From positions 1,054,001 through 1,118,000 of the forward strand of contig NZ_VFPO01000001.1 of NCBI RefSeq assembly GCF_006716765.1: 64,000 nt of DNA, in the 5' to 3' direction. Shown here in pieces: positions 36,858 to 45,284 of this stretch; the first letter of the stretch is position 1; each line of letters begins with the position of its first letter. Under the pieces are notes generated by a model, which saw only the letters and a program-made list of their open reading frames with translations, was not told the DNA's origin and made no database searches. This DNA comes from Actinomadura hallensis. GTDB taxonomy: Bacteria; Actinomycetota; Actinomycetes; Streptosporangiales; Streptosporangiaceae. The position numbers and the translations under genes were made by a program.

Positions 36858-38249
36858 TCAGCCGTCGGACGCCTCGGCGGAGTCCTTCGCGGCCTCCTTC
36901 TTCTCGTCGCCCTTCTCGCCGCCGGTGCCGGCGGCGGCCATCTCGGGCTCGGCGGCGGGGTCGACCGCGGACGACTCCTCGCCCTCCGGCTCCCGGCCGG
37001 GCGTCGCGAAGTCGAACTTCTCGATCATGAACTTGAAGATGAAGTAGTACAGGAAGAAGTACAGGACCCCCATGCCGAGGATCAGCAGCAGCTGCTCGGT
37101 GTTGTCCTTGCGGGCGTTCAGCAGCAGGTCGATGAAGCCCGCGGAGAAGCCGAAGCCGAGCTGGGCGCCGGCGGCCTCCAGCACCGCCATCGAGATGCCG
37201 GTGAGCACGACGTGCACGCCGTACAGGACGGGCGCGACGAACATGAACGCGAACTCGATCGGCTCGGTGACGCCGGTGATGAACGCGGTGAGCCCGGCGG
37301 AGACCATGATGCCGCCGACCGCGGGACGGCGGTGCGGGGGAGCGGCGCGCCAGATGGCGAGGGCCGCGCCGGGCAGGCCGAACATCAGGACGGGGAAGAA
37401 CCCGGCGAGGAAGCCGCCCGCGTCGGGGTCGCCGGCCAGGTAGCGGTTGATCTCGCCGGTGACGGTGCCGTCCGGGCCCTCGAAGGTGCCGAACACGAAC
37501 CAGATGAGCGAGTTCGGGATGTGGTGGAGGCCGAACGGCAGCAGCAGGCGGTTGATGACGCCGTAGATGCCGGCCCCGGCGGCGCCCGCCCCGGTGATCC
37601 ACTCACCGAAGTCGGTGAGCCAGCTGCCGAGCACCGGCCAGATGAGGCCGATCACGATGCCGAGCGCGAGGCCGGCGACGGCGGTGATGATGGGGACGAA
37701 GCGGCGGCCGCCGAAGAACGCCAGCCAGGTCGGGAGCTTGATCCGGTAGTAGCGCTGGTAGAGCAGGGCGGCGATGACGCCCATGAGGATGCCGCCGAGC
37801 ACCTGGGTGGGGTTGGTGACGCCCCAGTTGATGACCTGTGCGGTCTCGAGGGGGTCCTCGCTCGTCACCGTCGTGATCAGGACGGAGTCCTTGAGCTCGT
37901 CGGAGTGCGAGAACATGATCTTGGACACCCGGTCGAAGACCAGGTAGCCGACCACCGCGGCGAGGGCGGTGGAGCCGTCGGACTTCCTGGCGAAGCCGAT
38001 CGCCACACCGACGGCGAACAGCAGCGGCAGCGCCGCGAACAGCGCGTTGCCGGCCTCGCCGACGACCTCGGCGACGCGGGTCCAGCCGAGGCCGTCGTCG
38101 CCGAGCATGTCGGCCTGGCCGAAGCGGAGCAGGAGGGCGGCGGCGGGCAGCACGGCGATCGGCAGCATGAGGCTGCGGCCGATCCGCTGCAGCACCGCGA
38201 GGGCGCTTGACCCTCGGCGTGGCGCCGAGTCCACTGTCGTCGAAGTCAT
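36858..38249 (-). CDS. nagE2: PTS EIIC permease, glucose/GlcNAc family (NagE2-like)
   Basis: Membrane channel of a GlcNAc/glucose-family phosphotransferase system. 463 aa with about ten hydrophobic segments; the family motifs GVTEPIEFAFMFVAP (sugar-binding loop) and LPFGLHHIPNSLIWF are clear. The C-terminal 50 residues are an acidic/Ala tail where fused systems carry EIIB; here EIIB is separate (41681). ATG 38249 has GAGGAGGA upstream. It lies 25 nt after the DasR-like gene on the same strand, so the two are probably one operon. Given NagA and the deaminase nearby, GlcNAc is the likely substrate. Confidence 0.9.
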   Translation of the reverse strand: MTSTTVDSAPRRGSSALAVLQRIGRSLMLPIAVLPAAALLLRFGQADMLGDDGLGWTRVAEVVGEAGNALFAALPLLFAVGVAIGFARKSDGSTALAAVVGYLVFDRVSKIMFSHSDELKDSVLITTVTSEDPLETAQVINWGVTNPTQVLGGILMGVIAALLYQRYYRIKLPTWLAFFGGRRFVPIITAVAGLALGIVIGLIWPVLGSWLTDFGEWITGAGAAGAGIYGVINRLLLPFGLHHIPNSLIWFVFGTFEGPDGTVTGEINRYLAGDPDAGGFLAGFFPVLMFGLPGAALAIWRAAPPHRRPAVGGIMVSAGLTAFITGVTEPIEFAFMFVAPVLYGVHVVLTGISMAVLEAAGAQLGFGFSAGFIDLLLNARKDNTEQLLLILGMGVLYFFLYYFIFKFMIEKFDFATPGREPEGEESSAVDPAAEPEMAAAGTGGEKGDEKKEAAKDSAEASDG

Positions 38250-38274
38250 CGGGGGATTCCTCCTCAGGGGGTTT

Positions 38275-39015
38275 TCAGGAGTGAGGCGGGGGGGTTCCGA
38301 GGGACGTGTGGATCTGGTAGCGGTCCGCCCGGTAGGTCGACACGCCCAGCTCGGCGCACACACCTCCGGTGTACGAGCGGCGTTGCAGGAGCAGGACGGC
38401 GCTGCCCTTGGGGATCTTCAGGTGCCTGGCGTCGGAGGCGTCGGCCAGGCTCGCGTCGATGGTCTGGTCGCCCGCGTCGAAGACCAGCCCGTAGACCGCC
38501 TCCAGGACGCCGTACAGGGAGCGGTCGGCGAGGCGGCGGTCGAGGAGGTCGGGGGCGAGGGAGGCCAGGATGTGGGAGCGCTCCACGGCCATGGGCTCGC
38601 CGTCGGCGGTGCGCAGGCGCTCGATGACGTGGATCTTCGTGCCGGGTTCGACGCCGAAGATCCGGGCCAGGTGCGCGTCGGCCGGGACCGTGCGCCGGTC
38701 CAGGTCGACGGCGCCCGGACGCAGGCCGCGGGCGAGCATGTCCTCGGTGAACGAGACGAGCCGCAGCGGCACCTCGATCTTGGGCCGGGCCACGAACGTG
38801 CCCTTGCCCGGGACGCGGTACAGCCGCCCTTCGCTGACGAGCTGGTCGACCCCCTGCCGGACGGTCATGCGGGACAGGCCGTACCGGGCGCACAGCTCGC
38901 GCTCCGACGGTATCGGGGCGTCGACGGGCAGTTCCGCGCTCTCGATCAGGTCGAGCAGGATCGCGCGGAGCTGGAAGTACTTCGGTACGGGACTGTGCGG
39001 GTCGATGGTCGTCAC
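38275..39015 (-). CDS. dasR: GntR/HutC-family regulator, DasR-type
   Basis: 246 aa. An N-terminal GntR winged HTH (VPKYFQLRAILLDLIE, PSERELCARYGLSRMTVRQGVDQL, GRLYRVPGKGTFVA) and a C-terminal UTRA effector domain (RLVSFTEDMLARGLRPG, ERLRTADGEPMAVERSHI). DasR in Streptomyces is released from DNA by GlcN-6-phosphate and controls GlcNAc, chitin and antibiotic genes. Two near-perfect DasR operators in its own upstream region support the call. It is more diverged from Streptomyces DasR than a strict orthologue, so NagR or NagQ-type naming is possible. GTG 39015 has GAGGA 6 nt upstream. Confidence 0.85.
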   Translation of the reverse strand: MTTIDPHSPVPKYFQLRAILLDLIESAELPVDAPIPSERELCARYGLSRMTVRQGVDQLVSEGRLYRVPGKGTFVARPKIEVPLRLVSFTEDMLARGLRPGAVDLDRRTVPADAHLARIFGVEPGTKIHVIERLRTADGEPMAVERSHILASLAPDLLDRRLADRSLYGVLEAVYGLVFDAGDQTIDASLADASDARHLKIPKGSAVLLLQRRSYTGGVCAELGVSTYRADRYQIHTSLGTPPPHS

Positions 39016-39110
39016 GAGGGTCCTCGACGGGCGGCCAGTTCGATGGGATTGCCGGTTTTAGCTGGGTATGACGTTGTCTGAGGTTTCCGATGGTCTTTGG
39101 GGTGGCGCAC

Positions 39111-39132
39111 TGGTCTAGGCCGGACTAGACCA
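39111..39132. promoter_or_regulatory. DasR operator (dre) 1
   Basis: TGGTCTAGGCC / GGACTAGACCA, a 22-bp palindrome with one mismatched pair. It contains both dre halves TGGTCTAG and CTAGACCA. It lies 96 nt upstream of the dasR start. Confidence 0.8.
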
Positions 39133-39289
39133 CAGGATCGAAAGACATGTCAATGCACGAATTCGTAACGGCCGGATCGCGCCACCACGCCCATCCGAGC
39201 CGGGGAACTCCCAGGTCAGGACGGCCCCGCGGACGCGGTGTCCGCTTCGGTGCCCGGGGGCGTCCGGTGCGGCGGCCGGATCCGGAGTC

Positions 39290-39320
39290 TTGCGGTCGCC
39301 GTCCTCCCGTGCAGTATGGT
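39290..39320 (+). promoter_or_regulatory. Putative nagA promoter
   Basis: TTGCGG (39290-39295), 19-nt gap, TATGGT (39315-39320). The expected start site falls inside the dre palindrome, which fits repression by DasR. Confidence 0.5.
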
Positions 39321-39324
39321 ACGT

Positions 39325-39350
39325 ACTGGTCTAGTCCGGACTAGACCAGT
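39325..39350. promoter_or_regulatory. DasR operator (dre) 2, perfect 26-bp palindrome
   Basis: ACTGGTCTAGTCC followed directly by its exact reverse complement. This matches the dre consensus and sits 55 nt before the nagA start. Confidence 0.88.
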
Positions 39351-39405
39351 TGAACCCGGACGGAATGACCAGCGAACGTTCGTGTCGCGGAGAGTGCGCG
39401 GAACC

Positions 39406-40566
39406 ATGCCATCACAACTGATCACGGCCCCCAACATGATCAGCACCCCCGAGGGAGGACCCGCCCGCGTGCTCTCTCCGGGCTACGTCCGCGTCGAGGA
39501 CGGGGTGATAGCCGACGCGGGGGAGGGAGACCCGCCCGGGAGACCCGACGTCGAACTGCCCGAAGGGTTCCTCGCGCCCGGCCTGGTCGACATCCAGGTG
39601 AACGGCTACTTCGGCCACGACATGGTCGACGCGGACGAGGCGGGCTGGCACACCGTCGTCTCCCGCCTGCCCGAGACGGGCGTGACGGCGTTCATGCCCA
39701 CGTTCATCACCGCTCCCATCGAGACGCAGGCCGAGGCCCTGCGCCGCACCCGTGACATTCTGCCCGGACTGCCGGAGGGCGCCCGCGTGCTGGGTGTCCA
39801 CATCGAGGGCCCCTTCCTGTCCGAGAAGCGCAAAGGCGCCCACAATCCCCTCCACCTCACCGACCCGACGCCCGAGGCGGTCGAGGCGCTGCTGGAGACG
39901 GGCCTGGTCAAGCTGCTGACCCTCGCGCCCGAGCGGAACGGCGCGCTGGAGGCGATCCGCACCCTCACCGAGGCCGGCGTCCTGGTCAGCGTCGGGCACA
40001 GCGACGCGACCGCCGCGCAGGTCCGCGCCGCGGCCGACGCGGGCGCCCGCAAGGTCACCCACATCTTCAACGCGCAGTCCGGCGTCCACCACCGCGACCC
40101 GGGGGTGGCCGCGCAGGCCCTCATCGACGAGCGGCTGAGCCCCGGCCTGATCCTCGACCTGCACCACGTCGGGCCGGAGGCGGCCGCGCTGGTGTTCCGG
40201 GCCGCGCCGGGACGGGTCGTGCTCGTCACCGACGCCGCCGCGGCCGCCGGGATGCCGCCCGGCACCTATGATCTCGGCGGCGAGCCCGTCATCATGCCCG
40301 AGGACGGCCCGCCGCTGCGCGCCGACGGCACGATCGCCGGCTCCGGCCTCAGGCTGGACGAGGCGGTCGGCAACGCGGTCGGCCTGGGCGTCGGCGTGGC
40401 GGCCGCGGTGGACGCCGCGTCCCGCGTCCCCGCCGACCTGGTCGGCCGCCCCGACCTCGGCCGGATCGCGCCGGGCGCCGCGGCGGACCTCGTCTGGCTC
40501 GGGCCGGACCACCGGGCGCGCGCGACCTGGGTCGCCGGGCGGAAGGTCTTCGGAGGGGGAGCATGA
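39406..40566 (+). CDS. nagA: N-acetylglucosamine-6-phosphate deacetylase
   Basis: Amidohydrolase converting GlcNAc-6-P to GlcN-6-P and acetate. 386 aa. The Q-x-N metal-site variant typical of NagA is seen in VDIQVNGYFGHD; the metal Glu is in VHIEGPFLSEKRKGAHNP; His ligands are in VSVGHSDA and THIFNAQSGVHHRDPG; the catalytic Asp is in VTDAAAAAG. ATG 39406 has GGAGAG about 11 nt upstream. It is the first gene of the DasR-controlled rightward operon; its stop overlaps the start of the SIS deaminase gene (ATGA). Confidence 0.92.
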   Translation: MPSQLITAPNMISTPEGGPARVLSPGYVRVEDGVIADAGEGDPPGRPDVELPEGFLAPGLVDIQVNGYFGHDMVDADEAGWHTVVSRLPETGVTAFMPTFITAPIETQAEALRRTRDILPGLPEGARVLGVHIEGPFLSEKRKGAHNPLHLTDPTPEAVEALLETGLVKLLTLAPERNGALEAIRTLTEAGVLVSVGHSDATAAQVRAAADAGARKVTHIFNAQSGVHHRDPGVAAQALIDERLSPGLILDLHHVGPEAAALVFRAAPGRVVLVTDAAAAAGMPPGTYDLGGEPVIMPEDGPPLRADGTIAGSGLRLDEAVGNAVGLGVGVAAAVDAASRVPADLVGRPDLGRIAPGAAADLVWLGPDHRARATWVAGRKVFGGGA

Positions 40567-41603
40567 CCAGTCGGATGCGGGCCGAGATCGGCGAGCAGCC
40601 GGAGGCGCTGACCCGGACGGTCGACGCGCTGCTGCCCCGCCTGCCCGACCTGAAGGCGCTGGCCCAGGAGACCCGGCAGGTGCTGTTCATCGCCCGCGGA
40701 TCGTCCGACAACGCGGCGGTGTACGGGCGCTACCTGGTCGAGACGCACACGGGGCGGCTGGCCACGATGGCCGCGCCGTCCATCGCGACCGCGTACCGCC
40801 GCAGGCTCGACCTGGACGGCGTGCTGGCCGTGGCGATCAGCCAGTCCGGCAGGACCGAGGAGATCGTGGAGACGCTCGGCTGGGCGCGGGACTGCGGCGC
40901 CCGCACCGTCGCCGTCACCAACGGGGAGGGGTCGCCGCTCGCCGAGGGCGCCGAGGTCGCGCTGATCACCCGGGCGGGCGAGGAGGTCGCCGTCCCCGCG
41001 ACCAAGACCTACACCACCCAGCTCGCCGCGCTCGCGGTGTTCACGCTCGGGCTCGGCGCGGACGTCCCCGCCGACGACCTGCGGCGCGTGCCGGACGAGG
41101 TGGCCCGCGTCATCGCGCTGACCGAGGAGTCCCCGGCGCTGCCGGAGATCGTGGAGGCGCTCGCCGAGGTCCCCGGCACGGTGGTGTCCGGGCGCGGCAT
41201 CCCGTACGGGACCGCGCTGGAGCTGGCGCTGAAGATCAAGGAGGCGTGCTACCTGCACGCCATGGGCCTGTCGTACGCCGACCTGCTGCACGGCCCGATC
41301 GCCGTCGTGGACGAGCGGACCCCGGCGCTGCTGGTGGCCGCCGACTCCGGTCCCACGCTCGCCGGCACGGTCGCGCTGGCCGGGCGGGTCGTCGGCGCGG
41401 GCGCCCGCGCGTACGGGATCGGCGGCGGCCGGGCACTGGCGGGGGCGTGTTCGGCCGCGCTGCCCGGCCCGGCGCTGCCGGAGTGGGTGGCGCCGCTGGG
41501 GCTGATCGTCCCCGGCCAGATCCTGGTGGAGAACCTGGCGCGGCGGCTCGGCATCGATCCCGACGTTCCCCGTGGCCTGAACAAGGTGACCCAGACACAC
41601 TGA
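40563..41603 (+). CDS. nagB-II: SIS-domain glucosamine-6-phosphate deaminase (NagB-II type)
   Basis: 346 aa with two SIS domains but no N-terminal glutaminase, so it resembles the isomerase half of GlmS. Visible: RGSSDNAAVYGRYLVE, AISQSGRTEEIVETL, TKTYTTQLAALAVF, RGIPYGTALELALKIKEACY and the GlmS/NagB-II-like end GLNKVTQTH. The most likely reaction is GlcN-6-P to fructose-6-P plus ammonia, completing GlcNAc use after NagA. Annotated elsewhere only as SIS-domain protein. It overlaps nagA by 4 nt. Confidence 0.85.
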   Translation: MTSRMRAEIGEQPEALTRTVDALLPRLPDLKALAQETRQVLFIARGSSDNAAVYGRYLVETHTGRLATMAAPSIATAYRRRLDLDGVLAVAISQSGRTEEIVETLGWARDCGARTVAVTNGEGSPLAEGAEVALITRAGEEVAVPATKTYTTQLAALAVFTLGLGADVPADDLRRVPDEVARVIALTEESPALPEIVEALAEVPGTVVSGRGIPYGTALELALKIKEACYLHAMGLSYADLLHGPIAVVDERTPALLVAADSGPTLAGTVALAGRVVGAGARAYGIGGGRALAGACSAALPGPALPEWVAPLGLIVPGQILVENLARRLGIDPDVPRGLNKVTQTH

Positions 41604-41680
41604 GCACGAGGTCCGAGACGACGGTCCGAGCATGACGGCCACGGCCCGCCGGGCCTGGCCCACCCTACGAGGAGAAGAAC

Positions 41681-41914
41681 ATGGACAAGGCCGAGGCCAT
41701 CGTCGCCGCTCTGGGCGGCGCCGACAACATCGTCGAGATCGAGCCGTGCGCCACCCGGCTGCGCACGGAGGTCTCCGACACGGGCAAGGTCGACGAGGCC
41801 GCGCTGAAGCGGGCGGGGGCGCACGGCGTCCTGCGCAGCGGCACGGTCGTGCAGGTCATCGTGGGCCCCGAGGCCGACACGCTCGCCACCGACATCGAGG
41901 ACATCCTCGACTGA
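41681..41914 (+). CDS. nagF: PTS EIIB, glucose/GlcNAc family
   Basis: 77-aa stand-alone phosphocarrier. The phosphocysteine Cys23 sits in the EIIB signature IEPCATRLR. It transfers phosphate from EIIA to the sugar at EIIC. ATG 41681 has GGAGAAG 4 nt upstream. The separate EIIB agrees with the Streptomyces NagF/NagE2 arrangement. Confidence 0.93.
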   Translation: MDKAEAIVAALGGADNIVEIEPCATRLRTEVSDTGKVDEAALKRAGAHGVLRSGTVVQVIVGPEADTLATDIEDILD

Positions 41915-41930
41915 CCCAGGGGGCCCTCCA

Positions 41931-42380
41931 ATGACCCGAGTACTGTCACCGGTCACCGGCCGGGTCGTCGGCCTGGCCGGCGTCCCCGACCCGGTGTTCG
42001 CCCAGGCCATGGTGGGTCCGGGCACGGCGGTCGACCCCGAGCGCGGCCCCGGCCACGCCATCGCCCCCGTCACCGGGAAGCTCGTCAAGCTGCATCCGCA
42101 CGCCTACGTCGTGGTGGACGAGGAGGGCCACGGCGTGCTCGTCCACCTCGGCGTCGACACCGTCAAGCTGAAGGGGGAGGGCTTCGAGCTGCTCGTCTCC
42201 GAAGGCGACGCGGTCACCGCCGGGCAGCCGGTCATCGGCTGGAACCCCGCCGCGATCGAGGCGGGCGGGCGCTCGCCGGTCTGCGCCGTCGTGGCGCTCG
42301 ACGCGGGCGCCGACGCGCTGTCCGACGTGGTGGAGTCGGGCGAGGTGTCCAAGGGCGACGACCTGTTCACATGGAGCTGA
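41931..42380 (+). CDS. crr: PTS EIIA, glucose family (Crr)
   Basis: 149 aa. Phospho-acceptor His72 in GVLVHLGVDTVKL, with partner His57 in KLHPHAYVV; SPVTGRVV at the start and the ALDAGADALSDV region are typical of EIIA-Glc. It passes phosphate from HPr to NagF and may also signal carbon status. It is 16 nt after nagF and 4 nt before the HAD gene. Confidence 0.94.
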   Translation: MTRVLSPVTGRVVGLAGVPDPVFAQAMVGPGTAVDPERGPGHAIAPVTGKLVKLHPHAYVVVDEEGHGVLVHLGVDTVKLKGEGFELLVSEGDAVTAGQPVIGWNPAAIEAGGRSPVCAVVALDAGADALSDVVESGEVSKGDDLFTWS

Positions 42381-42384
42381 CGCG

Positions 42385-43098
42385 ATGATGCCGACGGCTG
42401 GAACCGGGGGAGCCGGCCGCATGGCGGTGATCGGCCTGGGTGCGGCGGTGTTCGACCTCGACGGCACCCTCGTCGACACCGAGCCGCGCAACCGCGTGAT
42501 GTGGTCGCGGCTGTTCGACGCGCACGGCGTCCCGTACGACGAGGCGCTCATCGCGTCGTTCGCGGGGCGCCGTGGGCACGAGGTCCTGCGGGACCTGGCG
42601 CACCTGTTCCCCGGCCGCACGGTCGAGGAGCTGTTCGAGCAGGTGGTGGCCTACGGCGCGATGCCGGGGATGCCGCCGGTCGGCCCGGTGCCGGGCGCGG
42701 TCGACCTCGTCCGGTCGCTGGCGGACGAGGGCGTGCCGCTGGCGGTGGTGACGTCGGGGGAGCGGACGTACGCGGAGGGCCTGCTGGCCGACCTGGGCAT
42801 CCGCGACCTGCTGGACATCGTGGTGACCGCCGGCGACGTCGTCACCGGCAAGCCGCATCCGGAGGGGTACCTGGCCGCGGCGCGGGAGCTGGACGTCCCG
42901 CCGCAGGAGGCGGTCGGGTTCGAGGACGCCCCGGCCGGGGTGGCCGCGGTGAAGTCCGCGGGCATGACGTGCGTCGGCGTGATCACCACCCAGCCGGCGG
43001 GCGCGCTCGCCGAGGCCGACCACGTGGTCGCCGACCTCGAGGAAGTGGACGTCGTACCGGGACCCGCGCTGCGGGTCCGCGGACTGGGAACGCGGTGA
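42385..43098 (+). CDS. HAD-superfamily sugar phosphatase/phosphoglucomutase-like
   Basis: 237 aa, subfamily IA with a helical cap. Motif I FDLDGTLVDTEP (nucleophile D24, acid/base D26), motif II TSG, motif III TGKPHPEG and motif IV GFEDAPAGV are all intact. It lies inside the PTS operon between crr and ptsH, so it may dephosphorylate sugar phosphates to relieve phospho-sugar stress (inference). ATG 42385 has GGAG 8 nt upstream; ATG 42421 with GGGGGAG is also plausible. Confidence 0.85.
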   Translation: MMPTAGTGGAGRMAVIGLGAAVFDLDGTLVDTEPRNRVMWSRLFDAHGVPYDEALIASFAGRRGHEVLRDLAHLFPGRTVEELFEQVVAYGAMPGMPPVGPVPGAVDLVRSLADEGVPLAVVTSGERTYAEGLLADLGIRDLLDIVVTAGDVVTGKPHPEGYLAAARELDVPPQEAVGFEDAPAGVAAVKSAGMTCVGVITTQPAGALAEADHVVADLEEVDVVPGPALRVRGLGTR

Positions 43099-43225
43099 GC
43101 GACGCCGCAGGGCCGCACCGCAGAGCCGGGCAGAGGGGGCCGGGCCGAGGGGCCGGGTCGCCGTGTGCTGGGCACACCGTAAGAGCTGAAACCGTTGAGA
43201 GCGTCGAACTGATGAGGAGTGTGCG

Positions 43226-43498
43226 GTGAGCGTGCGCAACGTCAAGATCCAGTCGAGGGTGGGGCTGCACGCGCGGCCCGCCGCGCTGTTCGTGCAGACC
43301 GCGGCCCAGGCCCCGATGGACGTGACCGTGGCCAAGCGCGGCGGCGAACCCGTGAACGCCAAGAGCATCCTCGCCGTGCTCGGGCTCGACGCCAGGCACG
43401 GGGAGGAGATCACGATCTCCGCCGAGGGCGAGGGCGCGGAGGAACTGCTCGACAACCTGGAGAAGCTGCTGTCCACCCCGGAGCCCGAGGGAGCCTGA
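43226..43498 (+). CDS. ptsH: Phosphocarrier protein HPr
   Basis: 90 aa. His15 in SRVGLHARPAALF is phosphorylated by Enzyme I; a regulatory-type Ser47 lies in NAKSILAVLGL. GTG 43226 has GAGGAG about 8 nt upstream. The ptsI start follows one base after its stop. Confidence 0.94.
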   Translation: MSVRNVKIQSRVGLHARPAALFVQTAAQAPMDVTVAKRGGEPVNAKSILAVLGLDARHGEEITISAEGEGAEELLDNLEKLLSTPEPEGA

Positions 43499-43499
43499 C

Positions 43500-45203
43500 G
43501 TGCCGGACAGCGAATCCGGAAGAGCGGGCGTGCTGCGCGGCGCGGGGGTCAGCCCCGGCGTCGGGGTCGGGCCGGTGCGGTCCGTCGCCGGGGCGGTGCC
43601 GGAGCCGCCCGCGGGCTCCCGGCACGGCGGCGACGCCGCCGCCGAGCGCGACGCCGCCCTCGCCGCGCTGGAGGAGGTCGCCGCCGACCTGGAGGCGCGC
43701 GGCGCCCGCGCCGCCGAGCGCGGCAACACCGCCGGGCGGGACGTGCTGAACGCGCAGGCGCTGATGGCGCGCGACCCGGGCCTCGCCGACGGCGTCCGCG
43801 CCAGGATCGAGGAGGGGACGGCGGCGGCCCGCGCGGTGTTCGAGGCCTTCGGCGTCTACCGGGAGATGCTCGCCGGGGCGGGAGAGTACATGGCGGCCCG
43901 GGTCAGCGACCTGGACGACGTCCGCGACCGGGCGGTCGCCCGGCTGCTGGGCCTGCCGGTGCCGGGCGTCCCGGAGTCCGACGAGCCGTTCGTGCTGGTC
44001 GCCCGCGACCTCGCGCCCGCCGACACCGCCGTCCTCGACCCGGCGAAGGTCGTCGCGTTCGTGACGGAGGAAGGCGGCCCGACCAGCCACACCGCGATCC
44101 TCGCCCGCACGATGGGCGTCCCGGCCGTGGTGGCGCTGCCGGGCGCGACGTCCCTGGCCGACGGCACCCGCGTGCTGGTCGACGGCGCGGCGGGGACGGT
44201 GCGTCCCGAGCCGGCCGACGCCGAGGTCGAGGCGGCCCGCGCCGCTGCCGCCGCCCGCGCCGCCGCGCTGGAGGGCTCCACCGGGCCGGGCGCCACGAAG
44301 GACGGCCACAAGGTGCCGCTGCTGGCGAACATCGGCGGCCCGAAGGACCTCGAGGCGGCGCTGGCGAACGGCGCGGAGGGCGTCGGGCTGTACCGCACCG
44401 AGTTCCTGTTCCTCGACCGCCAGGAGCCCCCGTCGGACGCCGAGCAGGAGGAGGCGTACCGCAGGGTGCTGGAGGCGTTCCCCCAGGGGCGCGTGGTCGT
44501 CCGGACCCTCGACGCGGGCGCCGACAAGCCGCTGGCGTTCCTCCCGCCCCCCGGCGAGGAGCCGAACCCCGCGCTCGGCGAGCGCGGCCTGCGGATGATG
44601 CGCCGCCACCCCGAGGTCCTGACGGCCCAGCTCGCCGCCCTGGCCCGCGCCGCCGCCGGGCTGACGACCACGCTGCAGGTCATGGCCCCGATGGTGACCG
44701 ACGCGGACGAGGCCGCGTTCTTCGCCGCGGCCTGCCGGGAGGCGGGCGTCGAGCATCCCGGCGTCATGATCGAGGTTCCGGCCGCGGCGCTGCGCGCCCG
44801 CGACATCGCGCCGGAGGTGGAGTTCTTCAGCATCGGCACCAACGACCTCGCGCAGTACGCCTGCGCGGCCGACCGGCAGGTCGGCGGCCTCGCGCACCTC
44901 CAGGACCCGTGGCGGCCCGCCGTGCTCGACCTCGTCGCGCCCGCGGCGGTCGCGGGCGTCCCGTGCGGCGTCTGCGGGGAGGCGGCCGGCGATCCCGCGC
45001 TCGCGTGCGTGCTGGTCGGCCTCGGGGTGACGTCGCTGTCGATGAGCGCGCCGTCCCTGCCGCTCGTGCGCGCCGCGCTGGCCCGCCACACGCTGGACGA
45101 GTGCCGCCGGGCGGCCGCCGCGGCCCGCGCCGCCCGGACCGCCGGCCAGGCCCGCGAGGCGGCCCGCGCCCACCTCCCGGCCCTGTCGGAACTCGGGGTG
45201 TAG
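43500..45203 (+). CDS. ptsI: PTS Enzyme I (phosphoenolpyruvate-protein phosphotransferase)
   Basis: 567 aa. The N-terminal domain has phospho-acceptor His197 in EEGGPTSHTAILAR. The C-terminal PEP-binding barrel shows GVGLYRTEFLFLDRQEPP, RTLDAGADKPL, NPALGERGLRMM, EFFSIGTNDLAQY and VCGEAAGDP. It starts the PTS cascade by autophosphorylation from PEP. It closes the rightward operon nagA-nagB-II-nagF-crr-HAD-ptsH-ptsI and converges on the GH3 gene. Confidence 0.95.
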   Translation: MPDSESGRAGVLRGAGVSPGVGVGPVRSVAGAVPEPPAGSRHGGDAAAERDAALAALEEVAADLEARGARAAERGNTAGRDVLNAQALMARDPGLADGVRARIEEGTAAARAVFEAFGVYREMLAGAGEYMAARVSDLDDVRDRAVARLLGLPVPGVPESDEPFVLVARDLAPADTAVLDPAKVVAFVTEEGGPTSHTAILARTMGVPAVVALPGATSLADGTRVLVDGAAGTVRPEPADAEVEAARAAAAARAAALEGSTGPGATKDGHKVPLLANIGGPKDLEAALANGAEGVGLYRTEFLFLDRQEPPSDAEQEEAYRRVLEAFPQGRVVVRTLDAGADKPLAFLPPPGEEPNPALGERGLRMMRRHPEVLTAQLAALARAAAGLTTTLQVMAPMVTDADEAAFFAAACREAGVEHPGVMIEVPAAALRARDIAPEVEFFSIGTNDLAQYACAADRQVGGLAHLQDPWRPAVLDLVAPAAVAGVPCGVCGEAAGDPALACVLVGLGVTSLSMSAPSLPLVRAALARHTLDECRRAAAAARAARTAGQAREAARAHLPALSELGV

Positions 45204-45235
45204 CCCGGACGTCCCGTTTTCTCGCGGCCTCAGTG

Positions 45236-45284
45236 GCCGGGCCCTAGCAGCCGAGGCCTAGCAGCCGGGCCCTAGTAGCCGAGG
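45236..45284. repeat. 14-15-bp tandem repeat spanning the GH3 stop codon
   Basis: On the minus strand about four units of the type GGCCTCGGCTACTAG / GGCCCGGCTGCTAG follow one another. Each of the first three ends in TAG; the first contains the GH3 stop. Confidence 0.6.

Larger units (their letters stand above)
39016..39405. promoter_or_regulatory. Divergent dasR / nagA control region
   Basis: 390 bp carrying both DasR operators and the nagA promoter. Besides these, a partial TGGTCT motif occurs near 39091. No gene is seen. Confidence 0.7.
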
